Origin: Streptomyces sp. NBC_01288
GTDB taxonomy: Bacteria; Actinomycetota; Actinomycetes; Streptomycetales; Streptomycetaceae
NCBI RefSeq assembly: GCF_035982055.1
Contig: NZ_CP108427.1
Span: forward strand, 1,674,001 to 1,738,000
Reading direction: 5' to 3'
Length of the DNA stretch: 64,000 nt
Under the pieces are notes generated by a model. That model made no database searches, was not told the DNA's origin, and saw only the letters and a list, made by a program, of their open reading frames with translations. Each line of letters starts with the position of its first letter. The first letter of the stretch is position 1. A program made the position numbers and the translations under genes. Shown here one piece after another: positions 37,551 through 46,562 of this stretch.

Positions 37551-38534
37551 ATGACGACCCCTCAAGCCCCCCAGATCCAGACCGTCCGCGGCCCCGTCCC
37601 CGTGACCGCCCTCGGCTCCGTCCTGATGCACGAACACGTCTTCGTCGTCAGCGAAGAACTCCGGCAGAGCCTCCCGGAGACCTGGGACGAACAGGAACGC
37701 GTCGCCGACGCCGTCTCCCGGCTAAAGACCCTCGCCGCGACCGGTGTCTCCACGCTCGTCGACCCGACCGTCATCGGGCTCGGCCGCAATGTCGCCCGCG
37801 TCGCCCTGGTGAACGAGCAGGTGGACCTCAACATCGTTGCGGCGACCGGTATTTACACCCTCGCCGACATCCCGGACTTCTTCCGGTACCACGGCCCGGG
37901 CACGATGCTCGGCGGCCCCGAGGGCATGACCGACCTGTTCGTCCGTGAACTCACCGAGGGCATCGCGGACACCGGCATCAGGGCCGCGTTCCTGAAGTGC
38001 GCGATCGAGAACGAGCTGACCCCCGGGGTCGAGCGGGTGATGCGTGCCGTGGCGCAGGCCCATCTGCGTACCGGCGCTCCGATCACGGTGCACACAAGTG
38101 CCGCCGCCCGTACCGGACTTGTCGCGCAGGACATCCTGCGCAGCGAGGGCGTGGACCTCGGGGCCGTCGTCATCGGGCACAGCGGTGACACCGCCGACCT
38201 GGACTATCTGCACCAGCTCATCGACAACGGCTCGTACGTCGGCATGGACCGCTTCGGTCTCGACGTCCTGCTGCCCGAGGACCAACGGGTGGCCACCGTC
38301 GCGGCCCTCGCACGCGAGGGGTTCGCCGAGCGGATGGTCCTGTCGCACGACGCGTCCTGCCACATCGACTGGTTCCCGCCGGGCGTACGGGAGCAGATCG
38401 CGCCCAACTGGCATCACACCCACCTCCACGACGAGGTGCTCCCGGCCCTGAGTGCCGCCGGTGTCAGCGAGGCTCAGCTCACCACCATGGTCGTCGACAA
38501 TCCGCGGCGGTACTTCACCCCGGCCAACTCCTAG
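37551..38534 (+). CDS. Phosphotriesterase-family metal hydrolase
   Basis: 327-residue TIM-barrel hydrolase of the PTE/PTE-like lactonase family with a binuclear metal site. Visible ligands are the HxH in LMHEHVFV, the carboxylated-lysine candidate in AAFLKCAIEN, histidines in ITVHTSAA and VIGHSGD, and the aspartate in VLSHDASCH. Members include lactonases, esterases and deacetylases; true phosphotriesterase activity is usually a side reaction. It probably forms an operon with the preceding alpha/beta hydrolase. It converges on the AraC-type gene with an 11-bp gap. Confidence 0.88.
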   Translation: MTTPQAPQIQTVRGPVPVTALGSVLMHEHVFVVSEELRQSLPETWDEQERVADAVSRLKTLAATGVSTLVDPTVIGLGRNVARVALVNEQVDLNIVAATGIYTLADIPDFFRYHGPGTMLGGPEGMTDLFVRELTEGIADTGIRAAFLKCAIENELTPGVERVMRAVAQAHLRTGAPITVHTSAAARTGLVAQDILRSEGVDLGAVVIGHSGDTADLDYLHQLIDNGSYVGMDRFGLDVLLPEDQRVATVAALAREGFAERMVLSHDASCHIDWFPPGVREQIAPNWHHTHLHDEVLPALSAAGVSEAQLTTMVVDNPRRYFTPANS

Positions 38535-38544
38535 CCGTCACGGC

Positions 38545-39489
38545 TCACTTAGCCGACAGCGGACCGTTCCGCCTCGCTTCGCGCGGAGTCGTCCCGAACT
38601 CCGCCCGGAACGCCGTGGCGAAGGAGGCGTGGCTGCCGAAGCCGCTCGCGTGGGCGATCTCCGCGATCGAGTACGTCGTCCAACTGGCGCTCGCCAGACG
38701 GGTCCTGGCGACGTTCAGCCGTTCGCGGCGGATCAGGTCGCGGGAGGTGGTGCCCGCGGCCTGGAGCACCTGCTGGACGTAGCGCGCGGACCAGCCGAGC
38801 GCCCGCGCGATGCCCACGACGTCGAGGTCACGGTCGCAGGCGTGCTCCCGGACGTAGCGCCGGATCGCGGCCTCGACGCTCGCCCGCTGTCCGGTGGGCG
38901 CCGAGTCGACGCCGCCTTCCGCGGCCAGGCATACCAGGTCGAGCAGTCGGTCGCAGGCGATGTCGAAGGTCGATTCGGAGAGGTGCTCGCGCTCCTCGTG
39001 CAGGGTGGTCGTCAACTGCCGTATGACACGGCCGAGTCCGCGGTCGCCGCCGAGGAGATGCGGTCCTCCGGCGGCGAGCGCGCTGCGCGCGGAGAGGTGT
39101 TGGCCGGACACGATGAGGGAGATGCTGCGGAGGTCGGCGCCGTGCGCGAACGTCAGCGGGCGGTCGATGTCGCACAGCGCCATGACGCCGGGCCCGATCT
39201 CGCCGGCGGCCGCGCCCTGTTCGACCCAGGCCGACCCGGAGAGCGGGACGAGGAGTTCGTACGTGCCGCGGGGGTCGGTGCGGATGTGCCGGTTGTCCCG
39301 GTCCACGACTTCCTCGCCGCCGGAGCACAGGGCGAGACTGTAGGTCTTCGACCGCTGCCACTCCAGGTGCCCGGTCCACGGGGCCCGGCGGTCCGGCACC
39401 GTGATCCGGCTCGCGCCGTGCAGGCCGGTGAAGACCTCGTCCCAGGCACTCGCGGAGGAGACGGTCAGAGCTTGGCTCCAGGAAGACAC
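38545..39489 (-). CDS. AraC-family transcriptional regulator
   Basis: 314 residues. The N-terminal sensor part resembles AraC-binding-like (ligand cupin-type) domains seen in aromatic-compound regulators. The C-terminal double helix-turn-helix has RDLDVVGIARALGWSARYVQQV and YSIAEIAHASGFGSHASFATAFRAEFGTTPREAR, the standard AraC/XylS signature. It is divergent from the aminohydrolase gene, with 157 bp between, containing a near-palindrome at 39588-39599. It may control that gene, the hydrolases at 36756-38534, or both. Confidence 0.92.
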   Translation of the reverse strand: MSSWSQALTVSSASAWDEVFTGLHGASRITVPDRRAPWTGHLEWQRSKTYSLALCSGGEEVVDRDNRHIRTDPRGTYELLVPLSGSAWVEQGAAAGEIGPGVMALCDIDRPLTFAHGADLRSISLIVSGQHLSARSALAAGGPHLLGGDRGLGRVIRQLTTTLHEEREHLSESTFDIACDRLLDLVCLAAEGGVDSAPTGQRASVEAAIRRYVREHACDRDLDVVGIARALGWSARYVQQVLQAAGTTSRDLIRRERLNVARTRLASASWTTYSIAEIAHASGFGSHASFATAFRAEFGTTPREARRNGPLSAK

Positions 39490-39587
39490 ATCTCATCCTA
39501 TCCACCCGAAACCGACGATGCTCATGACAGCGGAACGCCTCGTTTCCCCCTCCTGTGATCGAGTTCACGCCCCCGGGATCGAACTTT

Positions 39588-39599
39588 TGGACCGGTCCC
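39588..39599. promoter_or_regulatory. Dispersed palindromic word upstream of the aminohydrolase gene
   Basis: TGGACCGGTCCC, preceded by TTT, differs from the perfect palindrome at one base. It lies 48 bases before the aminohydrolase ATG in the AraC-aminohydrolase intergenic region. Confidence 0.45.
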
Positions 39600-39646
39600 G
39601 CATCTTGTTCTCGTTGACAGCACTCCCTCCGGAAGCGAGCTCCCCC

Positions 39647-40963
39647 ATGTCCGTGCCTCGTCGCTTTCTCGCCCCCGTGGTCCTCCCGGCCGACCCGTCC
39701 TGTTCCGTCCTGCGCGACGCCGTGGTCGACGTCGACGCGGCCGGCCGCATCACCCACTGCGGTCCCGCCGCCACCGCTCCCCCGCTCCCGGCCGGCGTCC
39801 CCGTCACCTCGCTGTCCGGCATCCTCGCTCCCGGCCTGGTCAACACCCACGCACACTCCCCGATGACCCTCCTGCGCGGACTCGGCGGCGACCTCCCGCT
39901 CGCGTCCTGGCTCCAGGACGCCGTCTGGCCCGCCGAGGCCCGCATGCGCCCCCGCGACGCCCACGCGGGGATGCTGCTGGGCTGCGTGGAGATGCTGCGC
40001 TACGGCGTGACGACCAGCGCCGAGATGTACGCGCACGCCGAGCAGGTGGCCGACGCGGCGCTCGAAGCCGGGAGCCGGGTCCTGATCGCGCCCGCCTACT
40101 TCGACCGGCCCGGGGACGACTGGCACACCGATCTCGCGGCCATCGGCAAGTGGATCGACACGGACGGTCTGCGCTTCGGGCCGGGCGAGCGCGTCGAGCT
40201 CTGCTACGGACCGCACTCCGCCTACACCCTGCCGCCCGAGGCACTGCGCGCCACCGCGGAGGAGGCGGCCCAGCGCGGCGCCCTGGTGCACATCCATGTC
40301 GCGGAGACCCTCGCCGAGGACGTCGCCCAGCGGGAGCTGCACGGTTCGGTGCCTCAACTGCTCCAGGAGACAGGGTTGTTGGACGGGCGGCTGCTCGCGG
40401 CCCACGCCGTGCATCTCTCCGCCGACGACGTCCGGCTGCTCGCCCAGGCGGGTGCCGGTGTCGCGCACTGCCCGGGCTCGAACGCCAAACTCGCCTCCGG
40501 GACCGCCGACCTGCACGCGCTGCGCGCCGCGTCCGTCCCGGTCGGTCTCGGTACCGACGGGCCCGCGAGCAACGACGACCTCGACCTGTGGGAGGAGGCC
40601 CGTCTCGCGATGATGTTCTGCCGTCTCGCCACCGCCGACGCCATGGCACTCACCGCCGCGGACGCCTTCCTCATGGCGACCTCGGCCGGTGCCGCGGCCC
40701 TGGGCCGGACCGACATCGGATCCCTCCGGCCGGGAAACTGGGCGGACATGATCCATCTCTCGGTGGACGGGCCGTACTTCGCCGCGGGCCTCGACGTCGA
40801 GGACGGCCGGCTGCTCGCCAACCTCATGTGGGCGGCCGGTTCCCGCGCGATCCAGGATGTCTGGGTCGCGGGTGAGGCCGTCGTCGTGGACGGTGAGACG
40901 GTCACGGTGGACCGTGTCGCCGCCCAGCACGCCGCCGCGGAGGCGGCCGCACGCATCGCGTGA
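39647..40963 (+). CDS. Amidohydrolase/aminohydrolase of the TrzA/MtaD family
   Basis: 438-residue metal-dependent hydrolase of the guanine-deaminase/AtzA-like group. The metal-binding HxH is in GLVNTHAHSPMTLLRG (about residue 68), later ligands are in HIHVAET, HAVHLS and GLGTDGPASNDDLD, and the C-terminal composite domain is present (LRPGNWADMI). Family members deaminate S-adenosylhomocysteine or methylthioadenosine, guanine, or chlorinated triazines; the exact substrate cannot be decided here. The ATG at 39647 is the first with sense; upstream frame is promoter. It is divergent from the AraC gene and is followed 65 bp later by a large LAL regulator. Confidence 0.9.
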   Translation: MSVPRRFLAPVVLPADPSCSVLRDAVVDVDAAGRITHCGPAATAPPLPAGVPVTSLSGILAPGLVNTHAHSPMTLLRGLGGDLPLASWLQDAVWPAEARMRPRDAHAGMLLGCVEMLRYGVTTSAEMYAHAEQVADAALEAGSRVLIAPAYFDRPGDDWHTDLAAIGKWIDTDGLRFGPGERVELCYGPHSAYTLPPEALRATAEEAAQRGALVHIHVAETLAEDVAQRELHGSVPQLLQETGLLDGRLLAAHAVHLSADDVRLLAQAGAGVAHCPGSNAKLASGTADLHALRAASVPVGLGTDGPASNDDLDLWEEARLAMMFCRLATADAMALTAADAFLMATSAGAAALGRTDIGSLRPGNWADMIHLSVDGPYFAAGLDVEDGRLLANLMWAAGSRAIQDVWVAGEAVVVDGETVTVDRVAAQHAAAEAAARIA

Positions 40964-40979
40964 CCTGACCTCTGGCGTT

Positions 40980-40991
40980 TGGACCGTTCCT
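40980..40991. promoter_or_regulatory. Dispersed palindromic word upstream of the LAL regulator gene
   Basis: TGGACCGTTCCT, preceded by TT, is one base from the exact word. It sits 38 bases before the LAL start in the 65-bp gap, a position similar to that before the aminohydrolase. Confidence 0.45.
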
Positions 40992-41028
40992 GTTCCCGCT
41001 CAACCGCTCGACCCCTACGGGAGGCGTC

Positions 41029-43827
41029 ATGGCATCGGCATCCCTCATCCCGCCGGCCCTCATCGGACGATCGGCCGAACTGGCCGTCCTCGACGGGCAC
41101 TTCGACACCGCCCGGGCGCGGGGTGCCGCGCTGATGCTGGTCGGGGAGGCCGGGGTGGGCAAGACCGCGCTGCTGGAGGCCGCGGCGCCGCGCGCGTCCG
41201 GGGCGGGCTTCCGGGTGCTGCGGATCTCCGGCTGCCCGTTCCAACGGGGCGTCAGCTTCTCGGCGTTGAACCAGCTGCTGCAACCGCTGGCCGAGGAGAT
41301 TCCCGCGCTGCCCGCACGGCAGGCGGAGACCCTCCAGGCGGTCCGCGGGCTGTCGGAGGAGCAGCCGACCCAGTTGCTCGCCATCGCGAACGCCGTGCAC
41401 GCCCTGCTGGAACGGTCCACCGCCGAGACCGGTCCGCTCGCGCTGATCGTCGACGACGTGGCGTGGGTGGACCGGCCCAGCGCCACGGTGCTGGGCACCC
41501 TCGCCCGCGCCCTGCGCACCGGACCCATCGCCCTGCTGGGCGCGTCCCGGACCGGCGACGAGTCCTTCCTCGGCAACATCGGGATACCCGAGTACGAGGT
41601 CCGGCCGCTGGACGACGTCTCGGCGAACGAGCTGGTGGCCGAGCGGTTCCCCGCGATGACGCCCCGGGTCAGACGGCGGCTGGTCGCGGAGGCCCGGGGC
41701 AACCCGCTCGCCCTGCTCGAACTGCCCGTCCCCCTCAACGACTCGCAGCAGCGGGAGCGGGGCACCCTGCCCGCCGTCCTGCCGTTGACCGAGCGGCTCA
41801 AGGGCATCTTCTCCACCCGGGTCGCCGCGCTCCCTGCCGCGACCCGGAAGGTGCTGCTGCTCGCCGTGCTGGACGGTTCGGGTGAACTGGGCATCCTCCA
41901 GCGGGTGTCGGGCGGTCCGGACGGTCTCGCCGGGCTGTCCCCCGCCGAGCGCGCCGGGCTCGTCCAGGTCGACGGCGTCACCGGCAGACTGGAGTTCCGG
42001 CATCCGCTGACCCGTTCCGCGGTGCTGGATCTGTCGACCAGCGAGGAACGCCGGTGGGCCCAACTGGCCCTGGCCGCCGAGCTTCCCGAGGGCTCCGAGC
42101 ACCGGGCCCGGCACCTCGCCGACGCGGCCGTCGGCCCCGACGACGAGGTCGCCGCCCTGCTGCACGCGGTGGCGTACAGCACCCTGCGCCGCGGTGACGC
42201 GGTCGGCGCCATCACCACCTTGCTGCGCGCCTCGGAGTTGAGCGCCACCGGCACGGACAAGGCCCGCCGGCTGGCGGAGGCGGCCTGCCTCGGCGCCAAC
42301 ATCACCGGCGATCTGCGCAACGTCCGCGCGCTGCTGGACAACGCCGACCACGCCGACCCGTCCGGCACCGACTCGCTGGCCGCCGCCACCGCGGCGGCCA
42401 GTCAACTCCTCAACGGCGAGGGCGACGTGGACACCGCCCACCGGCTGCTCATCGGCGCCATCGAGGCCCATACGTGGCCCGACGACACGGAGACGGTCGA
42501 GGACATCTTCCGCGAAGCCCTCAACACCCTTCTCATGGTGTGCTTCTACGGCGGTCGGCCGGAACTGTGGCACTCCTTCGAGGACGTCGTGAAGCGACGG
42601 CGTCCGTCCACGTCGCGCCGCCTGCTGCCGGTGATCCTGGGCACCTTCGGCGATCCGGCGTACGGCGCGCTGCCCTTCCTCGACCGGCTCGATCACCTCA
42701 TCTCCGGCCTGCGCCAACAGACCGATCCGGTACGGGTCTTCGGCCTCGCGCTCTCCGCCTCCTACACCGACCGCCTGCCGGGCTGCCGCAGCGCGCTGCG
42801 CCGGGTCATCGACGACGGCCGCGACGGCGGGGCCGTGGCCCTGGCGATCCAGGCCCAGTTCCTGCTGGGCAACGACGCCTACGCGGGCGGCCAGTGGGAC
42901 GACCTGCTGGAGATCACCGAGGAGGGTCTCGCCTGGTGCGCGACGTACGACTACCGACTGACGGCCTCAACAGGCCACTTCCAGCGGGGACTTGTGGCCG
43001 CCGCGCGCGGCGACGGCGCCGGCGCCCGTGAGATCGCGGACCGGCTCGTGTCCTGGGGCAACCCGCGCGGGCTGGGCGCGCTGCGGGTCTACGCCACGCA
43101 CATCCGGGCCCTGTCGGCGCTCGGCGGCGCGGACTTCGACGTCGCCCACCGCCTGCTGCGCGCCCTCGTCGCACCCGGCGAGGTGCCGCGGTTCATGCCG
43201 CACGCGCTGTGGCTCCTGCTGGACTTCACCGAGGCCGCCGTGCACACCGACCACCACGAGGAGGCGGCCGCGCACATCGCGGCGGTCCGCAAGACCGACA
43301 TCCCTTTGATCTCACCCCGGTCGGCCATGCTGACGGACGCCGCCGAGGCGATGGCGGACCCGGACGTCATCGACCACGACCTGTTCGAGGCGGCCATCGC
43401 CACGCCCGGTGCCGAGCGTTGGCCGTTCGACTGGGCGCGGATCTGCCTGGCCTACGGCGAGCGACTGCGCCGTGCCAAGGCGGGCGGCGCGGCCCGGGTG
43501 CACCTGGACGCGGCGCTCGGCACGTTCGAGCGGCTCGGCGCCACCCCGTGGAGTGCGCGGGCGGCCAACGAGCTGCGGGCGAGCGGGATTCCCGTCAAGC
43601 AGCTGAAGCCCGTCGAGCCCGACGGCCGGGACCGGGACGCGCTGCTGACCCCGCAGGAGCGGGTGGCGGCTCAACTGGCCGCCACCGGGCTGACCAACAA
43701 GCAGATCGCCGCGCAGCTCTTCCTGTCGCCGCGCACGGTGGCGGCCCATCTCCGCAGTGTCTTCCGGAAGTTGAACGTCACCTCACGGGGTGGCCTGCGC
43801 GACGCGCTGACCGGACCCCTGCCGTGA
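41029..43827 (+). CDS. Large ATP-binding LuxR-family (LAL) transcriptional regulator
   Basis: 932-residue regulator. Walker A is GEAGVGKT (39-46) and Walker B LALIVDDVAWVD (about 140). The long middle part is helical and TPR-like. The C-terminal LuxR helix-turn-helix (about 870-930) reads LTPQERVAAQLAATGLTNKQIAAQLFLSPRT in outline. LAL proteins act as ATP-dependent activators of nearby operons in Streptomyces, often antibiotic or sugar genes. GGGAGG precedes the ATG closely. The adjacent aminohydrolase and acetyltransferase genes are possible targets. Two copies or near copies of the dispersed 12-mer (41408, 41468) lie in the gene. Confidence 0.9.
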   Translation: MASASLIPPALIGRSAELAVLDGHFDTARARGAALMLVGEAGVGKTALLEAAAPRASGAGFRVLRISGCPFQRGVSFSALNQLLQPLAEEIPALPARQAETLQAVRGLSEEQPTQLLAIANAVHALLERSTAETGPLALIVDDVAWVDRPSATVLGTLARALRTGPIALLGASRTGDESFLGNIGIPEYEVRPLDDVSANELVAERFPAMTPRVRRRLVAEARGNPLALLELPVPLNDSQQRERGTLPAVLPLTERLKGIFSTRVAALPAATRKVLLLAVLDGSGELGILQRVSGGPDGLAGLSPAERAGLVQVDGVTGRLEFRHPLTRSAVLDLSTSEERRWAQLALAAELPEGSEHRARHLADAAVGPDDEVAALLHAVAYSTLRRGDAVGAITTLLRASELSATGTDKARRLAEAACLGANITGDLRNVRALLDNADHADPSGTDSLAAATAAASQLLNGEGDVDTAHRLLIGAIEAHTWPDDTETVEDIFREALNTLLMVCFYGGRPELWHSFEDVVKRRRPSTSRRLLPVILGTFGDPAYGALPFLDRLDHLISGLRQQTDPVRVFGLALSASYTDRLPGCRSALRRVIDDGRDGGAVALAIQAQFLLGNDAYAGGQWDDLLEITEEGLAWCATYDYRLTASTGHFQRGLVAAARGDGAGAREIADRLVSWGNPRGLGALRVYATHIRALSALGGADFDVAHRLLRALVAPGEVPRFMPHALWLLLDFTEAAVHTDHHEEAAAHIAAVRKTDIPLISPRSAMLTDAAEAMADPDVIDHDLFEAAIATPGAERWPFDWARICLAYGERLRRAKAGGAARVHLDAALGTFERLGATPWSARAANELRASGIPVKQLKPVEPDGRDRDALLTPQERVAAQLAATGLTNKQIAAQLFLSPRTVAAHLRSVFRKLNVTSRGGLRDALTGPLP

Positions 43828-43837
43828 CGTCTCCCGC

Positions 43838-44689
43838 TCAGCCCGCCTCGGGTTCCGACTGCCAGGTCCAGTTGGGGCGTTCGTAGGCCACCTCGAAGCC
43901 GAGGCGGAGCATGTTGTGCAGGGAGCTGTTGTGGGTGCCGGGCTGCTCGGCGCCGGTCTCGGCGACGAGGACTCGGCACCCCAACTCCCGTGCCGCGCGC
44001 GCCCGGGCGGCGAGCAGAGCGGTCTGCCCGCCACGCCCCCGTGCGTGGGGCAGTACGGCGCCGGCGAACATCTGTGCCGTGTCACCGCGCACGAACATGG
44101 TGCCGGTGCCGACCAACTCCCCCTGTAGCCAGGCCCCGTAGGGATACCAGCCCGGCCGGGTCACGGTCGCGGCGCCCATCTCGGCGTAGTGCTCGACCGG
44201 TGTTCCGAAGGCCCGCATCATCACTGTGCCCCATTCCAGGGCGTGTTGGGCCTCCAGCGGGGTGACGCTGATGCCGTCGGGCGGTACGTCCAGGGCGTCG
44301 GCGCGGGCGACGGCCTCCTCGGTCGTGCCGACGAGTTTCGCCCAGGACGAGGACTGGACGATGCCCTCCCGCTCGCAGATCTCCGGCCAGTCCTCGGGCA
44401 GGAAGGCGGGCGCTATCTGGAAGGCGGCCTGCGGGGTGCCCGCCGCGCGGTAGAAGTCGCAGACCTCTCCGACGAGTTGGGCCGTGACCGGGGAGGTGAC
44501 GCCGAAGCCGAGGGCCTTGCTCCAGAAGCGGGTGATGTCGTCGCGCATCGACAGCACCACACCGCCGCCGATCCTGGTGGCGGTCATGCCCAGCGCGGTA
44601 CGGACGAGCTCGGGGGTCTCCGTCTGGAATCGGTAGAGGGCCTCCGCCTCGGACTGCTCGGCGACGGACGGCTGGACGACGGTCGTCAT
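43838..44689 (-). CDS. GNAT-family acetyltransferase
   Basis: 283-residue protein with a C-terminal GNAT domain (about 150-270). The acetyl-CoA-binding region is GAVLPHARGRGGQTALLAARARAARELG, matching the R/Q-x-x-G-x-G/A signature; LVGTGTMFVRGDTAQMF precedes it. The N-terminal half is less conserved and may hold a second, degenerate GNAT fold. Substrate unknown. It converges on the LAL gene with an 11-bp gap. Confidence 0.85.
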   Translation of the reverse strand: MTTVVQPSVAEQSEAEALYRFQTETPELVRTALGMTATRIGGGVVLSMRDDITRFWSKALGFGVTSPVTAQLVGEVCDFYRAAGTPQAAFQIAPAFLPEDWPEICEREGIVQSSSWAKLVGTTEEAVARADALDVPPDGISVTPLEAQHALEWGTVMMRAFGTPVEHYAEMGAATVTRPGWYPYGAWLQGELVGTGTMFVRGDTAQMFAGAVLPHARGRGGQTALLAARARAARELGCRVLVAETGAEQPGTHNSSLHNMLRLGFEVAYERPNWTWQSEPEAG

Positions 44690-44741
44690 CGATCTGTTTC
44701 CCTCTCGGGTTCGCTCGGCTTCCCTCGGGAAGCCACGCGGA

Positions 44742-44767
44742 CAGCCCGCCTGTGAACAGGCGGGCTG
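44742..44767 (-). terminator. Hairpin terminator after the alpha/beta hydrolase gene
   Basis: CAGCCCGCCTGT (44742-44753) and ACAGGCGGGCTG (44756-44767) are perfectly complementary. It lies between the stop of the 44803 gene and the acetyltransferase start, both on the minus strand. Confidence 0.8.
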
Positions 44768-44802
44768 AAGCGGGGAGTTGACAGGTGGTCAGGGATGGGA
44801 CA

Positions 44803-45492
44803 TCAGGCCTGGTGGTTCGCGGCCTGCTTGATCAGGTCCGCCACCGCGGCGGGCTGGGAGACGTAGATGGCGTGGCTGCCGGCGGCCTCGGCCACGGTGG
44901 CGCCGGCGCGCTCGGCCATCTGGTGCTGGACCGGCGGCGGGATCATCCGGTCCTCGGTCGTGACGAGGTACCAGCTCGGCTTGGTCCGCCAGGCCGGCTC
45001 CGTGATCGCTCCGCCCACCGCGTCCAGGCCCCACGGAACCTGTGCGTCGGCCAGGAACGCGCCGTCCTCGGCAGGCAGGTCGCCGGCGAAGGACGCGGCG
45101 AACTTGTCACGGTCCAGGAAGAGGAAGCCGTCGACCGGCGGCAGGATCGGCGGCACGGGCGCCCCGGGTGCCGGGTCGGCGACCAGCGAGCCGACCGACT
45201 CCCCCTTGTCCGGCGCGAAGGCCGCGATGTAGACGAGCGCGGCGACACCCTCGTGGCGGCCGGCCTCGGTGATCACGGCGCCGCCGTAGGAGTGGCCGAC
45301 GAGGACGGCCGGGCCGTCGAGGGCGTCGAGGGCCCGCTGGGTGACCGCCACGTCGTCGACGAGGGACACGGTCGGGTTCTGCACGACGCTGACGTTGTAG
45401 CCGTCCTGGGTGAGCAGGCGGTGCACCGACTGCCAGCCGGAACCGTCGACGAATCCGCCATGCACGAGAACGATGTTCTTCACGGCACTCAT
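44803..45492 (-). CDS. Alpha/beta hydrolase, EstC-like, copy 2
   Basis: 229 residues, clearly a paralogue of the gene at 36756: NIVLVHGGFVDGSGWQSVHRLLT, VVQNPTVSLVDDVAVTQRALDALDGPAVLVGHSYGGAVITEAG, and GAPVPPILPPVDGFLFLDRDKF are shared almost unchanged (quoted separately, each as short motifs). The nucleophile is in GHSYGG, the acid in TEDRMIPPP, and the histidine in AAGSHAIYVS. It follows the proline-iminopeptidase-like gene after 82 bp. The gene pair probably arose by duplication 8 kb apart. Substrate unknown. Confidence 0.87.
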   Translation of the reverse strand: MSAVKNIVLVHGGFVDGSGWQSVHRLLTQDGYNVSVVQNPTVSLVDDVAVTQRALDALDGPAVLVGHSYGGAVITEAGRHEGVAALVYIAAFAPDKGESVGSLVADPAPGAPVPPILPPVDGFLFLDRDKFAASFAGDLPAEDGAFLADAQVPWGLDAVGGAITEPAWRTKPSWYLVTTEDRMIPPPVQHQMAERAGATVAEAAGSHAIYVSQPAAVADLIKQAANHQA

Positions 45493-45574
45493 GCCGATGC
45501 TCCTTGTTTGTCGGAAACCCTGCGGGCAAGTCCAAACTAGGCCGGACCGCCCGTCGGGGCTTCGACCAAATGAC

Positions 45575-46477
45575 CTAGTTGCGGGCGGGGGCCTCGACGA
45601 ACGCCGTCACCGCCTTGGCGAAGACCTCCGGTTCCTCCAGGTGACCGAAGTGCCCGCTGTTCTCGAAGATCACCAGCTCGGAACCCGGGATGAGCTCGTG
45701 CAGTTCCTCCGCCCAGCGCACCCCGCAGATGACGTCGTGGCGGCCGACCAGGACGAGGGCGGGCACGGTGAGCGAGCCGAGGCCGGCGCGGTCGTCGATG
45801 ACGTCCGGGGTGAGGTCGTCGTCGAGACCGGAGATGTACGTGGCCGTCACCCCGGCCCGCGCGGGTCCGAACTCGTCTTCCCGGCCCCAGAAGTCGGCGA
45901 AGTACGCGGGGAAGATCCCTCGCGCCACGGCGGTCATCTGCGCGTCGCCGGAGATGGTGGGGATGCTCTGGAACGCTCCAACGACCTCGGGGAGCCCTGG
46001 GTTCTCCGCGTGCCGGGCGGCGAACTCCTGCACCAGGCGCATGGCCTCGGCGCCGTGCTCGGGACCGGTCACCGGGGCGCTGTCGTAGAGGATCACGCCG
46101 GCGATGCGGTCGGGGTGGTGCAGGGCGTGGTACTGGGCGACGAAACCACCGTGCGAGTGCCCGAGGAGGTGCACCTGGGGGACGCCGAGGTGCTCGATCA
46201 GCTCTGCCAGGAAGCGGCTGTAACGGGCCCGGGTGTAGCCGTGCGGGTGGGACGGCAGGCGGCCGGAGGCGCCGGTGCCGATGGGCTCCGGGTAGACGAC
46301 CGTGAGGTGCTCCTCCAGCGCGGGCATCCGCAGGTACTCCCAGAAGATGCCCGGCCCGCCGGAGTGCGCGATGCAGACCGGTCCGGTGCCGTGCACGTGG
46401 TAGCTCTGCGTGACGCCGTCGATCCCGACGGTGTGGGTCCCGGTGGCGAGCGGGTCGGTCGTGGGGGTGGTGCTCAT
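45575..46477 (-). CDS. Alpha/beta hydrolase, proline iminopeptidase/epoxide hydrolase-like
   Basis: 300-residue hydrolase. The oxyanion segment is CIAHSGGPGIFWEY (about residue 30), the nucleophile elbow GHSHGGFVAQYHA, the acid in LVLVGRHDVICG and histidine in NSGHFGHLEEPE. The HSGGPG word is close to the HGGPG of proline iminopeptidases, though other hydrolases share it. I start at ATG 46477, which has AGGGAG five bases upstream; the longer frame is unsupported. It lies 85 bp after the sigma-factor gene, so sigma-factor and hydrolases could share an mRNA. Confidence 0.87.
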   Translation of the reverse strand: MSTTPTTDPLATGTHTVGIDGVTQSYHVHGTGPVCIAHSGGPGIFWEYLRMPALEEHLTVVYPEPIGTGASGRLPSHPHGYTRARYSRFLAELIEHLGVPQVHLLGHSHGGFVAQYHALHHPDRIAGVILYDSAPVTGPEHGAEAMRLVQEFAARHAENPGLPEVVGAFQSIPTISGDAQMTAVARGIFPAYFADFWGREDEFGPARAGVTATYISGLDDDLTPDVIDDRAGLGSLTVPALVLVGRHDVICGVRWAEELHELIPGSELVIFENSGHFGHLEEPEVFAKAVTAFVEAPARN

Positions 46478-46562
46478 GGGATCTCCCTGTTCGGCATACG
46501 GCGATGACACGGACAGGACGCGGGAGAAACGACGAAGTTCGAAATGCGCGACGTGACGCCGG

